Assembly (NCBI RefSeq): GCF_003369445.1
Contig: NZ_QRCU01000037.1
Coordinates: 1-64,000, forward strand
Direction: 5' to 3'
Source: Arthrobacter silvisoli
GTDB lineage: Bacteria > Actinomycetota > Actinomycetes > Actinomycetales > Micrococcaceae
DNA length: 64,000 nucleotides
Shown here: positions 18,260 to 26,455 of the stretch, in pieces
Layout of the letters: each line of letters begins with the position of its first letter
Position numbering within the stretch: the stretch's first letter is position 1
Notes under the pieces: model-generated
The model's database searches: none
What the model was told of the DNA's origin: nothing
Seen by the model: the letters and a program-made list of their open reading frames with translations, nothing else
Position numbers and translations under genes: made by a program

Positions 18260-19210
18260 TCAGTTCCAGACGGCCGCCTGCAGGATCATCAGGACCTCGT
18301 CACCGTTGAGCACCCGGACCTGCACTGAATCCTGCCTTCCGGGTTCCGCCGTCGCATCCGGTTCCCCGGCGTCCGGCAAGGTCACTGCCAGCTCAACCGG
18401 GTCGGCGAGTTCGGCAATCTTCACGAACTCCGCTTCGAAGCGGGAAAAATCGGCTTCCGGTCGGCCGATGGCGGCACGCACGGCCTGCCTGGCCGCCTCG
18501 ATCAGGAGCATCCCCGGCACGTGGTCCAAGGGGTGGTCGAAGAAGATCGGGTGGCTCGTGTCTACCCGCAGCGGCCAGACGGAGGGCCGGACCTCCTCCC
18601 CCAGCATCACGTTCCGGGCAGTGGAATGGCCCACCACCGAGGCCTTCAGCAAGGAGCCCCTGGACTGAGGCTGTTCGACCACGGCGGAGCGGCGGAAGCG
18701 CTCATAGCCGGCAGGCGTCACGATACGGGCCCCGGCACTGCCCCTGCCAATGGTTTCGCCGCCCACCATGAACGTCGCATCCACCGTGAGCGCAGCGGGC
18801 GTTCCCGCGCTCAGCTTCACGTCCCTGAGCTCGAGCTCCATCGAAAGCTGCGTCGGGATCGAGGGATCCAGCTTCACCTCCTCCATGGACACCCCGAGCC
18901 TGGGCATCAGGAACTTGTAGTCCATGGGAACACCGTTGCGGTGGGCCAACAGGATCACCGATTGCCGCAGCGTCTCGGCCATCAGCGCCGAATCCGGCAG
19001 GCCGTCGCTGGATCCGTAAAAGACGTGCCAGCGCGGCCATTGGGCTCCTGCCGCAAAACGGCCCGGTCCCATCTGGACAAAGTCCGTCAGGAAGACTTCC
19101 GACAGGGAAAGCTTATGGACCAAGCCGCGCCCTACCGAGGATTCGAACAGCGCTTCGACATGCCCCGGGCCGCTGCCCGTGTTCCGTTCATCCAACTCGG
19201 TGTGCCCCAA
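18260..19210 (-). CDS. AfsA-family gamma-butyrolactone biosynthesis protein
   Basis: An A-factor synthase-like protein with two hotdog-type AfsA repeats. The first starts VHKLSLSEVFLTDFVQ, the diagnostic opening of AfsA/ScbA proteins; the second contains HPIFFDHPLDHVPGMLLIEA, the matching catalytic-type motif. AfsA joins a beta-ketoacyl group to dihydroxyacetone phosphate, the first step to A-factor-type signals. The start is unsure: the frame is open to 19360, but that ATG lies inside the LexA site and has no ribosome site. TTG at 19210 (316 aa), GTG at 19264 and TTG at 19195 are options. TTTGAA...TAAAAT (-10 at 19236-19241, minus strand) could be the promoter. Confidence 0.85.
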   Translation of the reverse strand: MGHTELDERNTGSGPGHVEALFESSVGRGLVHKLSLSEVFLTDFVQMGPGRFAAGAQWPRWHVFYGSSDGLPDSALMAETLRQSVILLAHRNGVPMDYKFLMPRLGVSMEEVKLDPSIPTQLSMELELRDVKLSAGTPAALTVDATFMVGGETIGRGSAGARIVTPAGYERFRRSAVVEQPQSRGSLLKASVVGHSTARNVMLGEEVRPSVWPLRVDTSHPIFFDHPLDHVPGMLLIEAARQAVRAAIGRPEADFSRFEAEFVKIAELADPVELAVTLPDAGEPDATAEPGRQDSVQVRVLNGDEVLMILQAAVWN

Positions 19211-19343
19211 TGTTCTTCGACCGTAATTGCCCAATTTTATCGGTTCACCCGCTTTTTCAAACACGTGAACGGCCCCCGTACCCTCACCATGCCAAGGAGC
19301 GGACAGGAACGGAACCCCCACTCTCCCGGCGTCCCCGCGGCAA

Positions 19344-19378
19344 TTGACGTATTCGAACATATATTCGAATATTGGAGT
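19344..19378 (+). promoter_or_regulatory. SOS promoter with LexA box for imuA'-imuB-dnaE2
   Basis: A -35 box TTGACG (19344-19349) and a -10 box GAATAT (19367-19372) are separated by 17 bases. Between and partly over them lies TCGAACATATATTCGA (19353-19368), close to the actinobacterial LexA box (GAAC-N4-GTTC type, with one changed half-site base). The ATG of imuA' begins seven bases after the -10 box, so the mRNA should be leaderless. Confidence 0.85.
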
Positions 19379-20047
19379 ATGTCAGAAGCGCTACCCGACC
19401 TCCCTCCCGGCTCCTTGCGCTCTTCGCCGGGCGAGGACCTGCAGGCCAAGATCCACCTCCTGCAGGGCAGGCGCGCACGGGAACATTCCCTCCCCGTACT
19501 TCCGGCACTCAAGGCAGTCCTGCCGGGCGGCCTGCGGCCCGGAGCCGTGTACTCCCTGCAGGGTTCCATGTCCCTTGCAATGGCCCTGCTGGCGGGACCG
19601 TCCCTGCAAGGCGCTTGGTGCGGAGTCATGGGGCTTCCCGACTTCGGGATCGAAGCGGCGGCGGGGTTCGGCGTCGCACTGGATCGTCTGGTCCTGGTCC
19701 CCGATCCCGGCGAGCGCTGGATGCAAGTGCTCGCCGCCATGGCCGATGTCCTCCCCGTGGTCCTTGCCTGCGCCCCGTCCCGGGCAGCCCCTGCAGAAGC
19801 CGCCCGCCTCGGGGCCAGGCTCCGCGAGCGCGGTTCCGTCCTCCTCGTGGCAGGCCACTGGCCGCAAAGCGAGGCGGTCCTGCGCGTCAGCGGGCACGAA
19901 TGGGAAGGCCTTGGCCAAGGGTACGGGCACCTTGCCCGCCAGGAACTCCGGCTCGAAGTGGCCCTGCGGGGTGCCTCACGGACCGCCGTCGTGGACCTTG
20001 CGGGAAGGGTTCCGGAAGACTCCTCGGCGTACCGGATCGGGGCCTAA
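19379..20047 (+). CDS. imuA': ImuA' mutasome accessory protein
   Basis: A 222-aa protein, first gene of the SOS mutagenesis cassette. It begins MSEALPDLPPGSLR and has the RecA-like alpha/beta pattern of ImuA-type proteins (LPGGLRPGAVYSLQGSMSLA in place of a classical P-loop, then GVALDRLVLVPDPGERWMQV). In mycobacteria ImuA' bridges ImuB and DnaE2. The GGAG at 19374 is only one base from the ATG and cannot act as a normal ribosome site, which fits leaderless translation from the SOS promoter. It is followed after 3 bp by imuB. The frame stays open upstream antisense to afsA, but that part is not coding. Confidence 0.85.
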   Translation: MSEALPDLPPGSLRSSPGEDLQAKIHLLQGRRAREHSLPVLPALKAVLPGGLRPGAVYSLQGSMSLAMALLAGPSLQGAWCGVMGLPDFGIEAAAGFGVALDRLVLVPDPGERWMQVLAAMADVLPVVLACAPSRAAPAEAARLGARLRERGSVLLVAGHWPQSEAVLRVSGHEWEGLGQGYGHLARQELRLEVALRGASRTAVVDLAGRVPEDSSAYRIGA

Positions 20048-20050
20048 GAC

Positions 20051-21640
20051 ATGTCTGGCGGAGCGGTTTCCAGGGTGATGGCGGCCTGGTTCCCGGACTG
20101 GCCGCTTGTGGCGGCCCGCCTCGCGGATGAGCTGCCGGCCGACGTCCCTGCCGCAGTCATCTCCCAGGGCAGGGTGGCGGCATGTTCGGCGGAGGCCCGG
20201 GCGGAGGGCGTGGTCCGCGGCCTGCGGCTCCGGGAAGCCCAGACCCGGTGCACTTCGCTGGCGGTGTGCCCGGCGGACCCGCTGCGGGATGCCCGGGAAT
20301 TCGAGCCGGTCCTCGCTTCCCTGGAAGAGCGGAGCCCTGGAGTGGAAGTGCTGCGTCCGGGGTTGTGTGCCGTCCGGGTCCGTGGTGCTGCCCGGTATTA
20401 CGGCAGCGAGGAGTCAGCGGGCGGGGCCGTGCTCGACGCCGCCGATTCCCTGGGCGTCGAGGCCCGGGTGGGGGTTGCCGATTCCGTCTTTGCCGCCGTG
20501 CAGGCCGCCCGGAGCACCACCGAAAGCGTCGCACTCCTGGTGCTGCCGCCACACACGTCACGGGATTTCCTGGCCCCGTTTCCCGTGGAAGCCCTGGAAC
20601 AGCCGAAGCTGGCTTCCTTGTTGAAGCGGCTCGGCATTCATACCCTCGGGGATTTCACGCAGCTCCCCCTGTCCGACGTCCGGGCCCGTTTCGGTGCAGC
20701 CGGCGTCCTGGCCCACGCCATGGCCGGCGGCGAAGATCCCAAAGTGGTGGTTCCCCGGGTGCCTCCGCGGAAGCTGGACCGGCAGGTGGATTTCGAACCC
20801 GGGCTGGACCGCATCGACCAAATTGCCTTCCAGTTGCGGGCACCCGCCGGAGAGTTCGTTGCGGCACTGCAGGACGCAGGACTGGTGTGCACGGAACTCA
20901 AGGTTGCCCTCCTGGACGATTCCGGCATCCGCTCGGAGCGCCTGTGGGGACATCCCCGCCATTTCACGGCGAACGACGTCGTCGACCGGGTGCGCTGGCA
21001 GCTCCAGCCCCGCTCGGCGGACCCCTCCGGCGGCCTCAACGCGGGCGGCATCACCTCGGCGATCGTCCGGGTGGAGTTGATTCCCGGGCGGGTGGACTCC
21101 ATTACCGGCCACGGGCAGGCCCTGTTCGGTGAAGGTGCAGAGGAGAAGATTCATCACGGACTGAGCCGGCTCCAAAGCATGCTGGGGCAGGAAGCTGTGC
21201 TGGTTCCCGCTGTCTCCGGCGGCCGGGTCCTCAGCGAACGGCGGCTGCTCACGCCGTGGGGCGATCCCGTTCCGCGGGAGGCTGCAGTCCAGGCGGCCAG
21301 GCCCTGGCCCGGAAGCATTCCGGATCCGCAGCCTGCCACGGTCTTCACCTCCCCTGTCCCGGTCCTGCTGCTGGATGCGGCCGGGGAGCCAGTCCGCATT
21401 GACGAACGCGGCACCCTGCTTTCCCCGCCGCACTGGTTCTGTCCGGAGGCCGCCGGGGGAAGCGCCGCGCCGCGCCGGGCGGTGGCCGAATGGACCGGCC
21501 CCTGGCCGCTGCGGCAGCGCTGGTGGGACGAGGGCCGCCGTCGCCATGCTGAACGCTTCCAGATCGTCGACGGCGACGGCGACGCCTGGCTCCTGCTCCT
21601 GACCGGGGACCGCTGGTGGGCTGAAGCCCGCTACGACTAG
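20051..21640 (+). CDS. imuB: ImuB, inactive Y-family polymerase-like mutasome hub
   Basis: A 529-aa Y-family polymerase homologue. The N-terminal palm segment reads VMAAWFPDWPLVAA where active polymerases have a metal-binding DxD/DMD motif, and the later SxDE motif is replaced by LCAVRVRG, so it should lack polymerase activity. Fingers, thumb and little-finger regions are recognisable (DFTQLPLSDVRARFGAAG; KVALLDDSGIRSERLWGHP). ImuB is the scaffold that recruits the beta clamp, ImuA' and DnaE2 to damaged DNA. It lies 3 bp after imuA' and 48 bp before dnaE2 in one SOS operon. Confidence 0.93.
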   Translation: MSGGAVSRVMAAWFPDWPLVAARLADELPADVPAAVISQGRVAACSAEARAEGVVRGLRLREAQTRCTSLAVCPADPLRDAREFEPVLASLEERSPGVEVLRPGLCAVRVRGAARYYGSEESAGGAVLDAADSLGVEARVGVADSVFAAVQAARSTTESVALLVLPPHTSRDFLAPFPVEALEQPKLASLLKRLGIHTLGDFTQLPLSDVRARFGAAGVLAHAMAGGEDPKVVVPRVPPRKLDRQVDFEPGLDRIDQIAFQLRAPAGEFVAALQDAGLVCTELKVALLDDSGIRSERLWGHPRHFTANDVVDRVRWQLQPRSADPSGGLNAGGITSAIVRVELIPGRVDSITGHGQALFGEGAEEKIHHGLSRLQSMLGQEAVLVPAVSGGRVLSERRLLTPWGDPVPREAAVQAARPWPGSIPDPQPATVFTSPVPVLLLDAAGEPVRIDERGTLLSPPHWFCPEAAGGSAAPRRAVAEWTGPWPLRQRWWDEGRRRHAERFQIVDGDGDAWLLLLTGDRWWAEARYD

Positions 21641-21688
21641 GCGGCTCCGCCATCCTGGCCCCAGCAACACCAAGCAAGAAAGACCGAC

Positions 21689-24600
21689 ATGGGCTGGCAC
21701 AATTCACCGCTCACCTGGGCGCAATTCGAAGGCACCCTCTCCGGCAGGCTCCCTGCACGGGAACGCGGGCAGAAGGGCGACGGCGGGGACAGCCCCGCCT
21801 GGTCCCGGAAACGCGGCCCCTACCATCCGCTGCCCACCCAGGCGCTTCCCCCGGCGCAGGGATCGGTCCCGTACGCGGAACTTCATGCCCACTCGCATTA
21901 CAGCTTCCTCGACGGCGCTTCCTCACCCGAAGAGCTCGTGGAGGAGGCCGTGCGGCTGGGCCTGCACGCCCTCGCGCTCAGCGACCACGACGGTTTCTAC
22001 GGAATCGTGCGGATGGCCGAGGCAGCGGAGGCCTACCAACTGAAGACCGTGTTCGGCAGCGAACTCTCCCTTGAACTGGGCAAACCCCAGCACGGCGAAG
22101 CCGACCCCGAAGGCAGACACCTGCTGGTCCTCGCCCGCAAGGAGGAGGGCTACCACCGGCTGGCCTCCGCCCTGACCGCTGCCCACCTGGCCGCCGGCGC
22201 GGAGAAGGGCAAGCCGGTCTACAGCCTCGACTCCCTGGCCGAAACACTTCATGGCCATTGCCTGGTCCTGACCGGCTGCCGCAAAGGATCCGTGCGCCGG
22301 GCGCTGCTGTCAGGAGGCGAACGGGCAGCGGCGCGGGAGCTCGATGCCCTCCTGGACCGCTTCGGGCACGGGAACGTGGTGGTGGAGCTTTTCGACCACG
22401 GCAACCCGCTGGACACGGACCACAACGACGCCCTTGCCCGGATCGCGGCGCGGGCCCGGGTTCCCCTGATCGCCAGCAACGCCGTGCACTACGCCGCACC
22501 CGGGCAGTATCCTGTGGCCACGGCGCTCGCCGCGGTCAGGGCACGGCGGAGCCTGGACGAACTGGATGCCTGGCTTCCGTCCAACTCCGGCGCGCACCTG
22601 CGCAGCGGGGCGGAGATGGCCGCACGCTTCGCCCGCTACCCCGGCGCCGTCGAACACACAGTGGAACTTGCCGACGACCTCGCCTTCCAGCTGCGGGCTG
22701 CCCGGCCGAAACTTCCGAAGCTCGACGTCCCCCGGGGGCACACCCCCATCTCCTGGCTGCGCGAACTCGTCAGGCAGGGGGTCGCGGCGAAGTATCCGGG
22801 CGCAGGCGGGGACGTCCATGCCCGGATCGAACAGGAACTCGCCGTAATCGAAGCGAAGGACTTCCCCGGCTATTTCCTGATCGTCCACGACATCGTGCAG
22901 TTTGCCCGGTCGCGCGGCATCCTCTGCCAGGGCCGCGGTTCGGCGGCGAATTCCGCCGTCTGCTTCGCCCTGGGGATCACCGCCGTCGACAGCATCTTCT
23001 ACAAACTCCCGTTCGAACGCTTCCTCTCAAGCCTGCGCGAGGAGGAGCCGGACATCGACGTCGACTTCGATTCCGACCGCAGGGAGGAGGTCATCCAGTA
23101 CGTCTACGGCAAATACGGGCGGTTCAATGCGGCGCAGGTGGCGAACGTCATCAGCTACCGGCCGAAGAACGCCGTCCGGGACATGGCCAAGGCACTGGGC
23201 TACAGCCAAGGCCAGCAGGATGCCTGGTCCAAGCGGATCGACCGCTGGAACGGCGTCGAGGAAGGCAAGGAGGACGGGATCCCCGGACCCGTGCTGGAAC
23301 TGGCCGAACGGATCATGGGCTTCCCGCGGCACCTGGGCATCCACTCTGGGGGCATGGTCCTCACGGAACGGCCCGTGGGCGAAGTGGTGCCGATCGAGCA
23401 CGCCCGGATGGAGGACCGCACGGTGCTGCAGTGGGACAAGGACGACTGCGAATGGATGGGCCTGGTCAAGTTCGACCTCCTGGGCCTGGGGATGCTCGCG
23501 GCCCTGCAGTACTGCTTCGACCTGATCGAGGACAACTTCGGGGAACACTGGAAAATCGAGACGATCCCCAAGGAAGAACCCGCGGTGTACGACATGCTCT
23601 GCCGCGCCGATTCGATCGGGGTGTTCCAGGTGGAATCACGCGCCCAGATCAGCACCCTGCCCCGACTGAAACCACGGAGGTATTACGACCTCGTGGTGGA
23701 GATCGCCCTGATCCGTCCCGGCCCCGTCCAAGGCGGCGCCGTGCATCCCTACATCCGCCGCCGCTCAGGCGAAGAGGACGTCACCTACCTCCATCCCCTG
23801 CTGGAGCCCGTGCTGGAACGGACCCTCGGCGTCCCCCTGTTCCAGGAACAACTGATGCAGATGGCCGTCGCCGTGGGCGGCTGCACCGCGGAAGACGCCG
23901 ACCTGCTCCGCCGGGCGATGGGTTCCAAGCGCGGGGTGGAAAGGATTGAATCGCTCAAAGCCAAGCTGTATGCCGGGATGGCCGCCAACGGGATCAGCCC
24001 GGACGACGCCGATCAGATCTACGCCAAGATCGAGGCCTTCGCGAACTTCGGCTTCGCCGAATCCCACTCGCTCAGTTTCGCGGTGCTGGTCTATGCGAGC
24101 TCCTGGTTGAAGCTGCACTACCCCGGAGCGTTCCTGGCGGCGCTGCTCCGCGCCCAGCCCATGGGGTTCTACTCCCCGCAGAGCCTGGTGGCCGATGCCC
24201 GGCGGCACGGGGTCAGGGTGCTCCGGCCGGACATCCTCCGCTCCCGGGCGGAAGCGACCCTCGAACCGTTGGAGGAGCACGACGGCGGCACGGAAGCGGG
24301 TGCCCCGGCTGCCGCCCGCCGCGGCGGGATGGATTCCTGTCTGCTTGCCACGCAGCCCGAGCCTGGAGCGTTCCGCCCGGACCTTCCGGCAGAGGACCAC
24401 CTGCACCGCCGCGACGGCTCCCATGCGGTGCGCCTCGGCCTCGACGGAGTCACGAACATCGGAGCCGATGTGGCGAAGCGGATCGTTGCCGAGCGGGAGG
24501 AGAACGGACCTTACCTGGACATGGCGGACCTCTCCCGCCGGGCGGATCTCGGCTCCGAACAATTGGAAGCGCTCGCCTCCTCCGGCGCCCTTGACTCCTT

Positions 24601-25126
24601 GGGATTGAGCCGCCGCGAAGCGTTGTGGCAAGCGGGCAGTGCGGCTTTGGAACGGCAGGGTCAACTGCCGGGCACGCAACTGCCCTTCCAGTTGCCGCTG
24701 TTGCCGGAACTTTCACCCCAGGAGAGCGTCATCCAGGACCTATGGTCCACCGGCGTCACCACGGATGACCATCCCATGCGGCATGTGCGCGGCAGCCTGG
24801 AGGAACGCGGGGTGCTGCGCATCGACAGCCTGGCAGGGGTTGCCTCCGGTACCCGGATCGAAGCCGCGGGGCTGGTCACGCACCGGCAGCGTCCCCAGAC
24901 CGCGCAAGGCATCACTTTCGTCAACCTCGAAGACGAGAGCGGCATCCTCAACGTGATCTGCAGCGTCGGCCTTTGGAAACGGCACCGCCGGGTGGCCCGG
25001 GAGGCAGTGGCCTTGGTGGTGCGCGGCTTCCTGGAACGGTCCCCCGACGGCGTCACCAACCTGGTGGCGGACAGGCTGGAAGCCCTTGGCCTGCCAGCCG
25101 CGCCAAAATCGCGGGACTTCAGGTAG
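21689..25126 (+). CDS. dnaE2: Error-prone DNA polymerase III alpha subunit DnaE2
   Basis: An 1145-aa C-family polymerase that carries out damage-induced, error-prone DNA synthesis. The N-terminal PHP domain begins YAELHAHSHYSFLDG (residues 63-77). The palm has catalytic acids in PDIDVDFDSDR (Asp455, Asp457). A helix-hairpin-helix region precedes the C-terminal OB fold (GITFVNLEDESGILNVI). The length is normal for DnaE2, shorter than replicative DnaE1. It is the last gene of the LexA-controlled cassette. The N-terminal extension of about 55 residues is often present in actinobacterial DnaE2. Confidence 0.96.
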   Translation: MGWHNSPLTWAQFEGTLSGRLPARERGQKGDGGDSPAWSRKRGPYHPLPTQALPPAQGSVPYAELHAHSHYSFLDGASSPEELVEEAVRLGLHALALSDHDGFYGIVRMAEAAEAYQLKTVFGSELSLELGKPQHGEADPEGRHLLVLARKEEGYHRLASALTAAHLAAGAEKGKPVYSLDSLAETLHGHCLVLTGCRKGSVRRALLSGGERAAARELDALLDRFGHGNVVVELFDHGNPLDTDHNDALARIAARARVPLIASNAVHYAAPGQYPVATALAAVRARRSLDELDAWLPSNSGAHLRSGAEMAARFARYPGAVEHTVELADDLAFQLRAARPKLPKLDVPRGHTPISWLRELVRQGVAAKYPGAGGDVHARIEQELAVIEAKDFPGYFLIVHDIVQFARSRGILCQGRGSAANSAVCFALGITAVDSIFYKLPFERFLSSLREEEPDIDVDFDSDRREEVIQYVYGKYGRFNAAQVANVISYRPKNAVRDMAKALGYSQGQQDAWSKRIDRWNGVEEGKEDGIPGPVLELAERIMGFPRHLGIHSGGMVLTERPVGEVVPIEHARMEDRTVLQWDKDDCEWMGLVKFDLLGLGMLAALQYCFDLIEDNFGEHWKIETIPKEEPAVYDMLCRADSIGVFQVESRAQISTLPRLKPRRYYDLVVEIALIRPGPVQGGAVHPYIRRRSGEEDVTYLHPLLEPVLERTLGVPLFQEQLMQMAVAVGGCTAEDADLLRRAMGSKRGVERIESLKAKLYAGMAANGISPDDADQIYAKIEAFANFGFAESHSLSFAVLVYASSWLKLHYPGAFLAALLRAQPMGFYSPQSLVADARRHGVRVLRPDILRSRAEATLEPLEEHDGGTEAGAPAAARRGGMDSCLLATQPEPGAFRPDLPAEDHLHRRDGSHAVRLGLDGVTNIGADVAKRIVAEREENGPYLDMADLSRRADLGSEQLEALASSGALDSLGLSRREALWQAGSAALERQGQLPGTQLPFQLPLLPELSPQESVIQDLWSTGVTTDDHPMRHVRGSLEERGVLRIDSLAGVASGTRIEAAGLVTHRQRPQTAQGITFVNLEDESGILNVICSVGLWKRHRRVAREAVALVVRGFLERSPDGVTNLVADRLEALGLPAAPKSRDFR

Positions 25127-25174
25127 CCGCCGGCGGGTCGGGAAGAGCAAGTCACGAAATGTGACGAAAAACAC

Positions 25175-25203
25175 TTTGCCCCCTGATATATCAATCATAT
25201 ACT
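25175..25203 (+). promoter_or_regulatory. Promoter and palindromic operator of the aminotransferase operon
   Basis: A weak -35 (TTTGCC, 25175-25180) and a good -10 (TATACT, 25198-25203) are 17 bases apart. The spacer holds the perfect palindrome TGATATATCA (25184-25193), AT-rich in a GC-rich genome and of the kind bound by GntR-type repressors. Upstream is an inverted repeat GTCAC-N5-GTGAC (25151-25165). The binding protein is unknown. Confidence 0.5.
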
Positions 25204-25255
25204 AGACCGGATCCGTCGCAGGATCGCTCTCCAACTCGACGAGGAGTGAAACACC

Positions 25256-26455
25256 ATGCAGAAACTCGCGAACCGGCTCGAACGCCTGGGCACCGAAACC
25301 GCCTTCAGCGTCGCCCAAGCCGCCGCCGCCTGGAAGGCCAAGGGGAACCTCGTGTACCCCTTCCACCTGGGCGATATCAACATCCCCACCGCCGCGAACA
25401 TCGTGGAAGCGATGAACAAGGCGATCGCCGACGGCTACACCGGCTACTGCCCGGGCCCGGGCATCCCGCAGCTGCGCGAAGCCCTTGCCGAGGACATCGG
25501 CTCCCGCCGCGGCATCGAGTTCTCCCCCGAGAACGTGGTGGTGATGACCGGCGGCAAGCCCGTCATCACGAAGTTCCTGCAGACGGTCATGAATCCCGGC
25601 CAGGAAGTGCTCTACCCCAACCCCGGCTTCCCGATCTACGAATCGCAGATCGAGTACCTCGGCGGCACGGCCGTGCCGTACCGTTACGTGCCCACCAGCA
25701 CGGGCTTCGCGATCGACCTTGACCAGGTCCGCGCCTCGATCACCCCTAACACGGCAGCGATCATCTACAACGACCTGCAGAACCCGATCTCGGCCGAGTC
25801 CACCGCGGCCGAACGGGAAGCCATCGCGCAGATCGCGATCGAACACGACCTCTGGGTCCTCTCCGACGAGGCCTACTTCGAGACCCGCTACGAAGGCGTT
25901 TCCAGCTCGATCGCAGCGCTTCCGGGCATGGCCGAGCGCACTGTCATCCTCTACACCTTCAGCAAGAAATTCGCCATGACCGGTTCGCGCCTGGGCTGCG
26001 CCGTCGCCCCGCGTGAAATCGCCCAGGTGCTCAGCACGCTGAACACCAACGACGAGTCCTGCACCACGCACTACGTGCAGTGGGCCGGCATCGAAGCGCT
26101 CCGCGGCCCGCAGGACTCCGTGCAGCAGATGCTCGACGTCCTGCAGAAGCGCCGGGACACCGCCTGCGAACTCGTCAACTCCATCCCCGGCATGAGCGTC
26201 GCCGTGCCGCAGTCCACCTTCTACCTGTTCCCCGACGTCACCGAAGCCATGGCCCGGATGGGCTACACCGCGGTGGGCGACTTCGCCACCGACGCCCTGT
26301 ACAAGACCGGTGTGTCCTTCTGCACGCGCGAGCACTTCGGCCGCCGCCTGCCCTGTGAGGAACGCCAGTACATCCGGCTCGCCTACTCGGGCATCGAAGC
26401 GGACGCCATCCGCGACGGCCTCGGCCGCCTGCGCGAATGGATCGAGACCGCATGA
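25256..26455 (+). CDS. Class I/II PLP-dependent aminotransferase
   Basis: A 399-aa fold-type I aminotransferase. The cofactor-binding lysine is in TFSKKFAMTGSRLG (Lys237). The substrate-binding Asn/Asp/Tyr positions appear in YNDLQNPISAES and LSDEAYFETRY, and the C-terminal arginine is in YIRLAYSG. The ATG has GAGGAG nine bases ahead. It overlaps the next gene, a 2-hydroxyacid dehydrogenase, by 4 bp (ATGA), so the two act together: the aminotransferase would make a 2-oxo acid and the dehydrogenase reduce it, or the reverse. The amino acid substrate is not evident. The motif around the usual NPxNPTG (NDLQNPISAES) is unusual. Confidence 0.85.
   Translation: MQKLANRLERLGTETAFSVAQAAAAWKAKGNLVYPFHLGDINIPTAANIVEAMNKAIADGYTGYCPGPGIPQLREALAEDIGSRRGIEFSPENVVVMTGGKPVITKFLQTVMNPGQEVLYPNPGFPIYESQIEYLGGTAVPYRYVPTSTGFAIDLDQVRASITPNTAAIIYNDLQNPISAESTAAEREAIAQIAIEHDLWVLSDEAYFETRYEGVSSSIAALPGMAERTVILYTFSKKFAMTGSRLGCAVAPREIAQVLSTLNTNDESCTTHYVQWAGIEALRGPQDSVQQMLDVLQKRRDTACELVNSIPGMSVAVPQSTFYLFPDVTEAMARMGYTAVGDFATDALYKTGVSFCTREHFGRRLPCEERQYIRLAYSGIEADAIRDGLGRLREWIETA

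Noticed and set aside
18521-19378. Upstream extension of the imuA' frame to 508 codons.
   Set aside because: The extension is antisense to afsA and lies before the SOS promoter; only the part from the ATG at 19379 is expected to be translated.
19361-19380. ATG at 19360 as the start of the afsA-like gene.
   Set aside because: There is no ribosome site and the codon lies inside the LexA box of the divergent gene. The family N-terminus fits starts at 19264-19195.
16500-19400. A Streptomyces-type ARE operator in the signalling cassette.
   Set aside because: I searched both intergenic gaps by eye and found no convincing match to the 22-bp ARE consensus.
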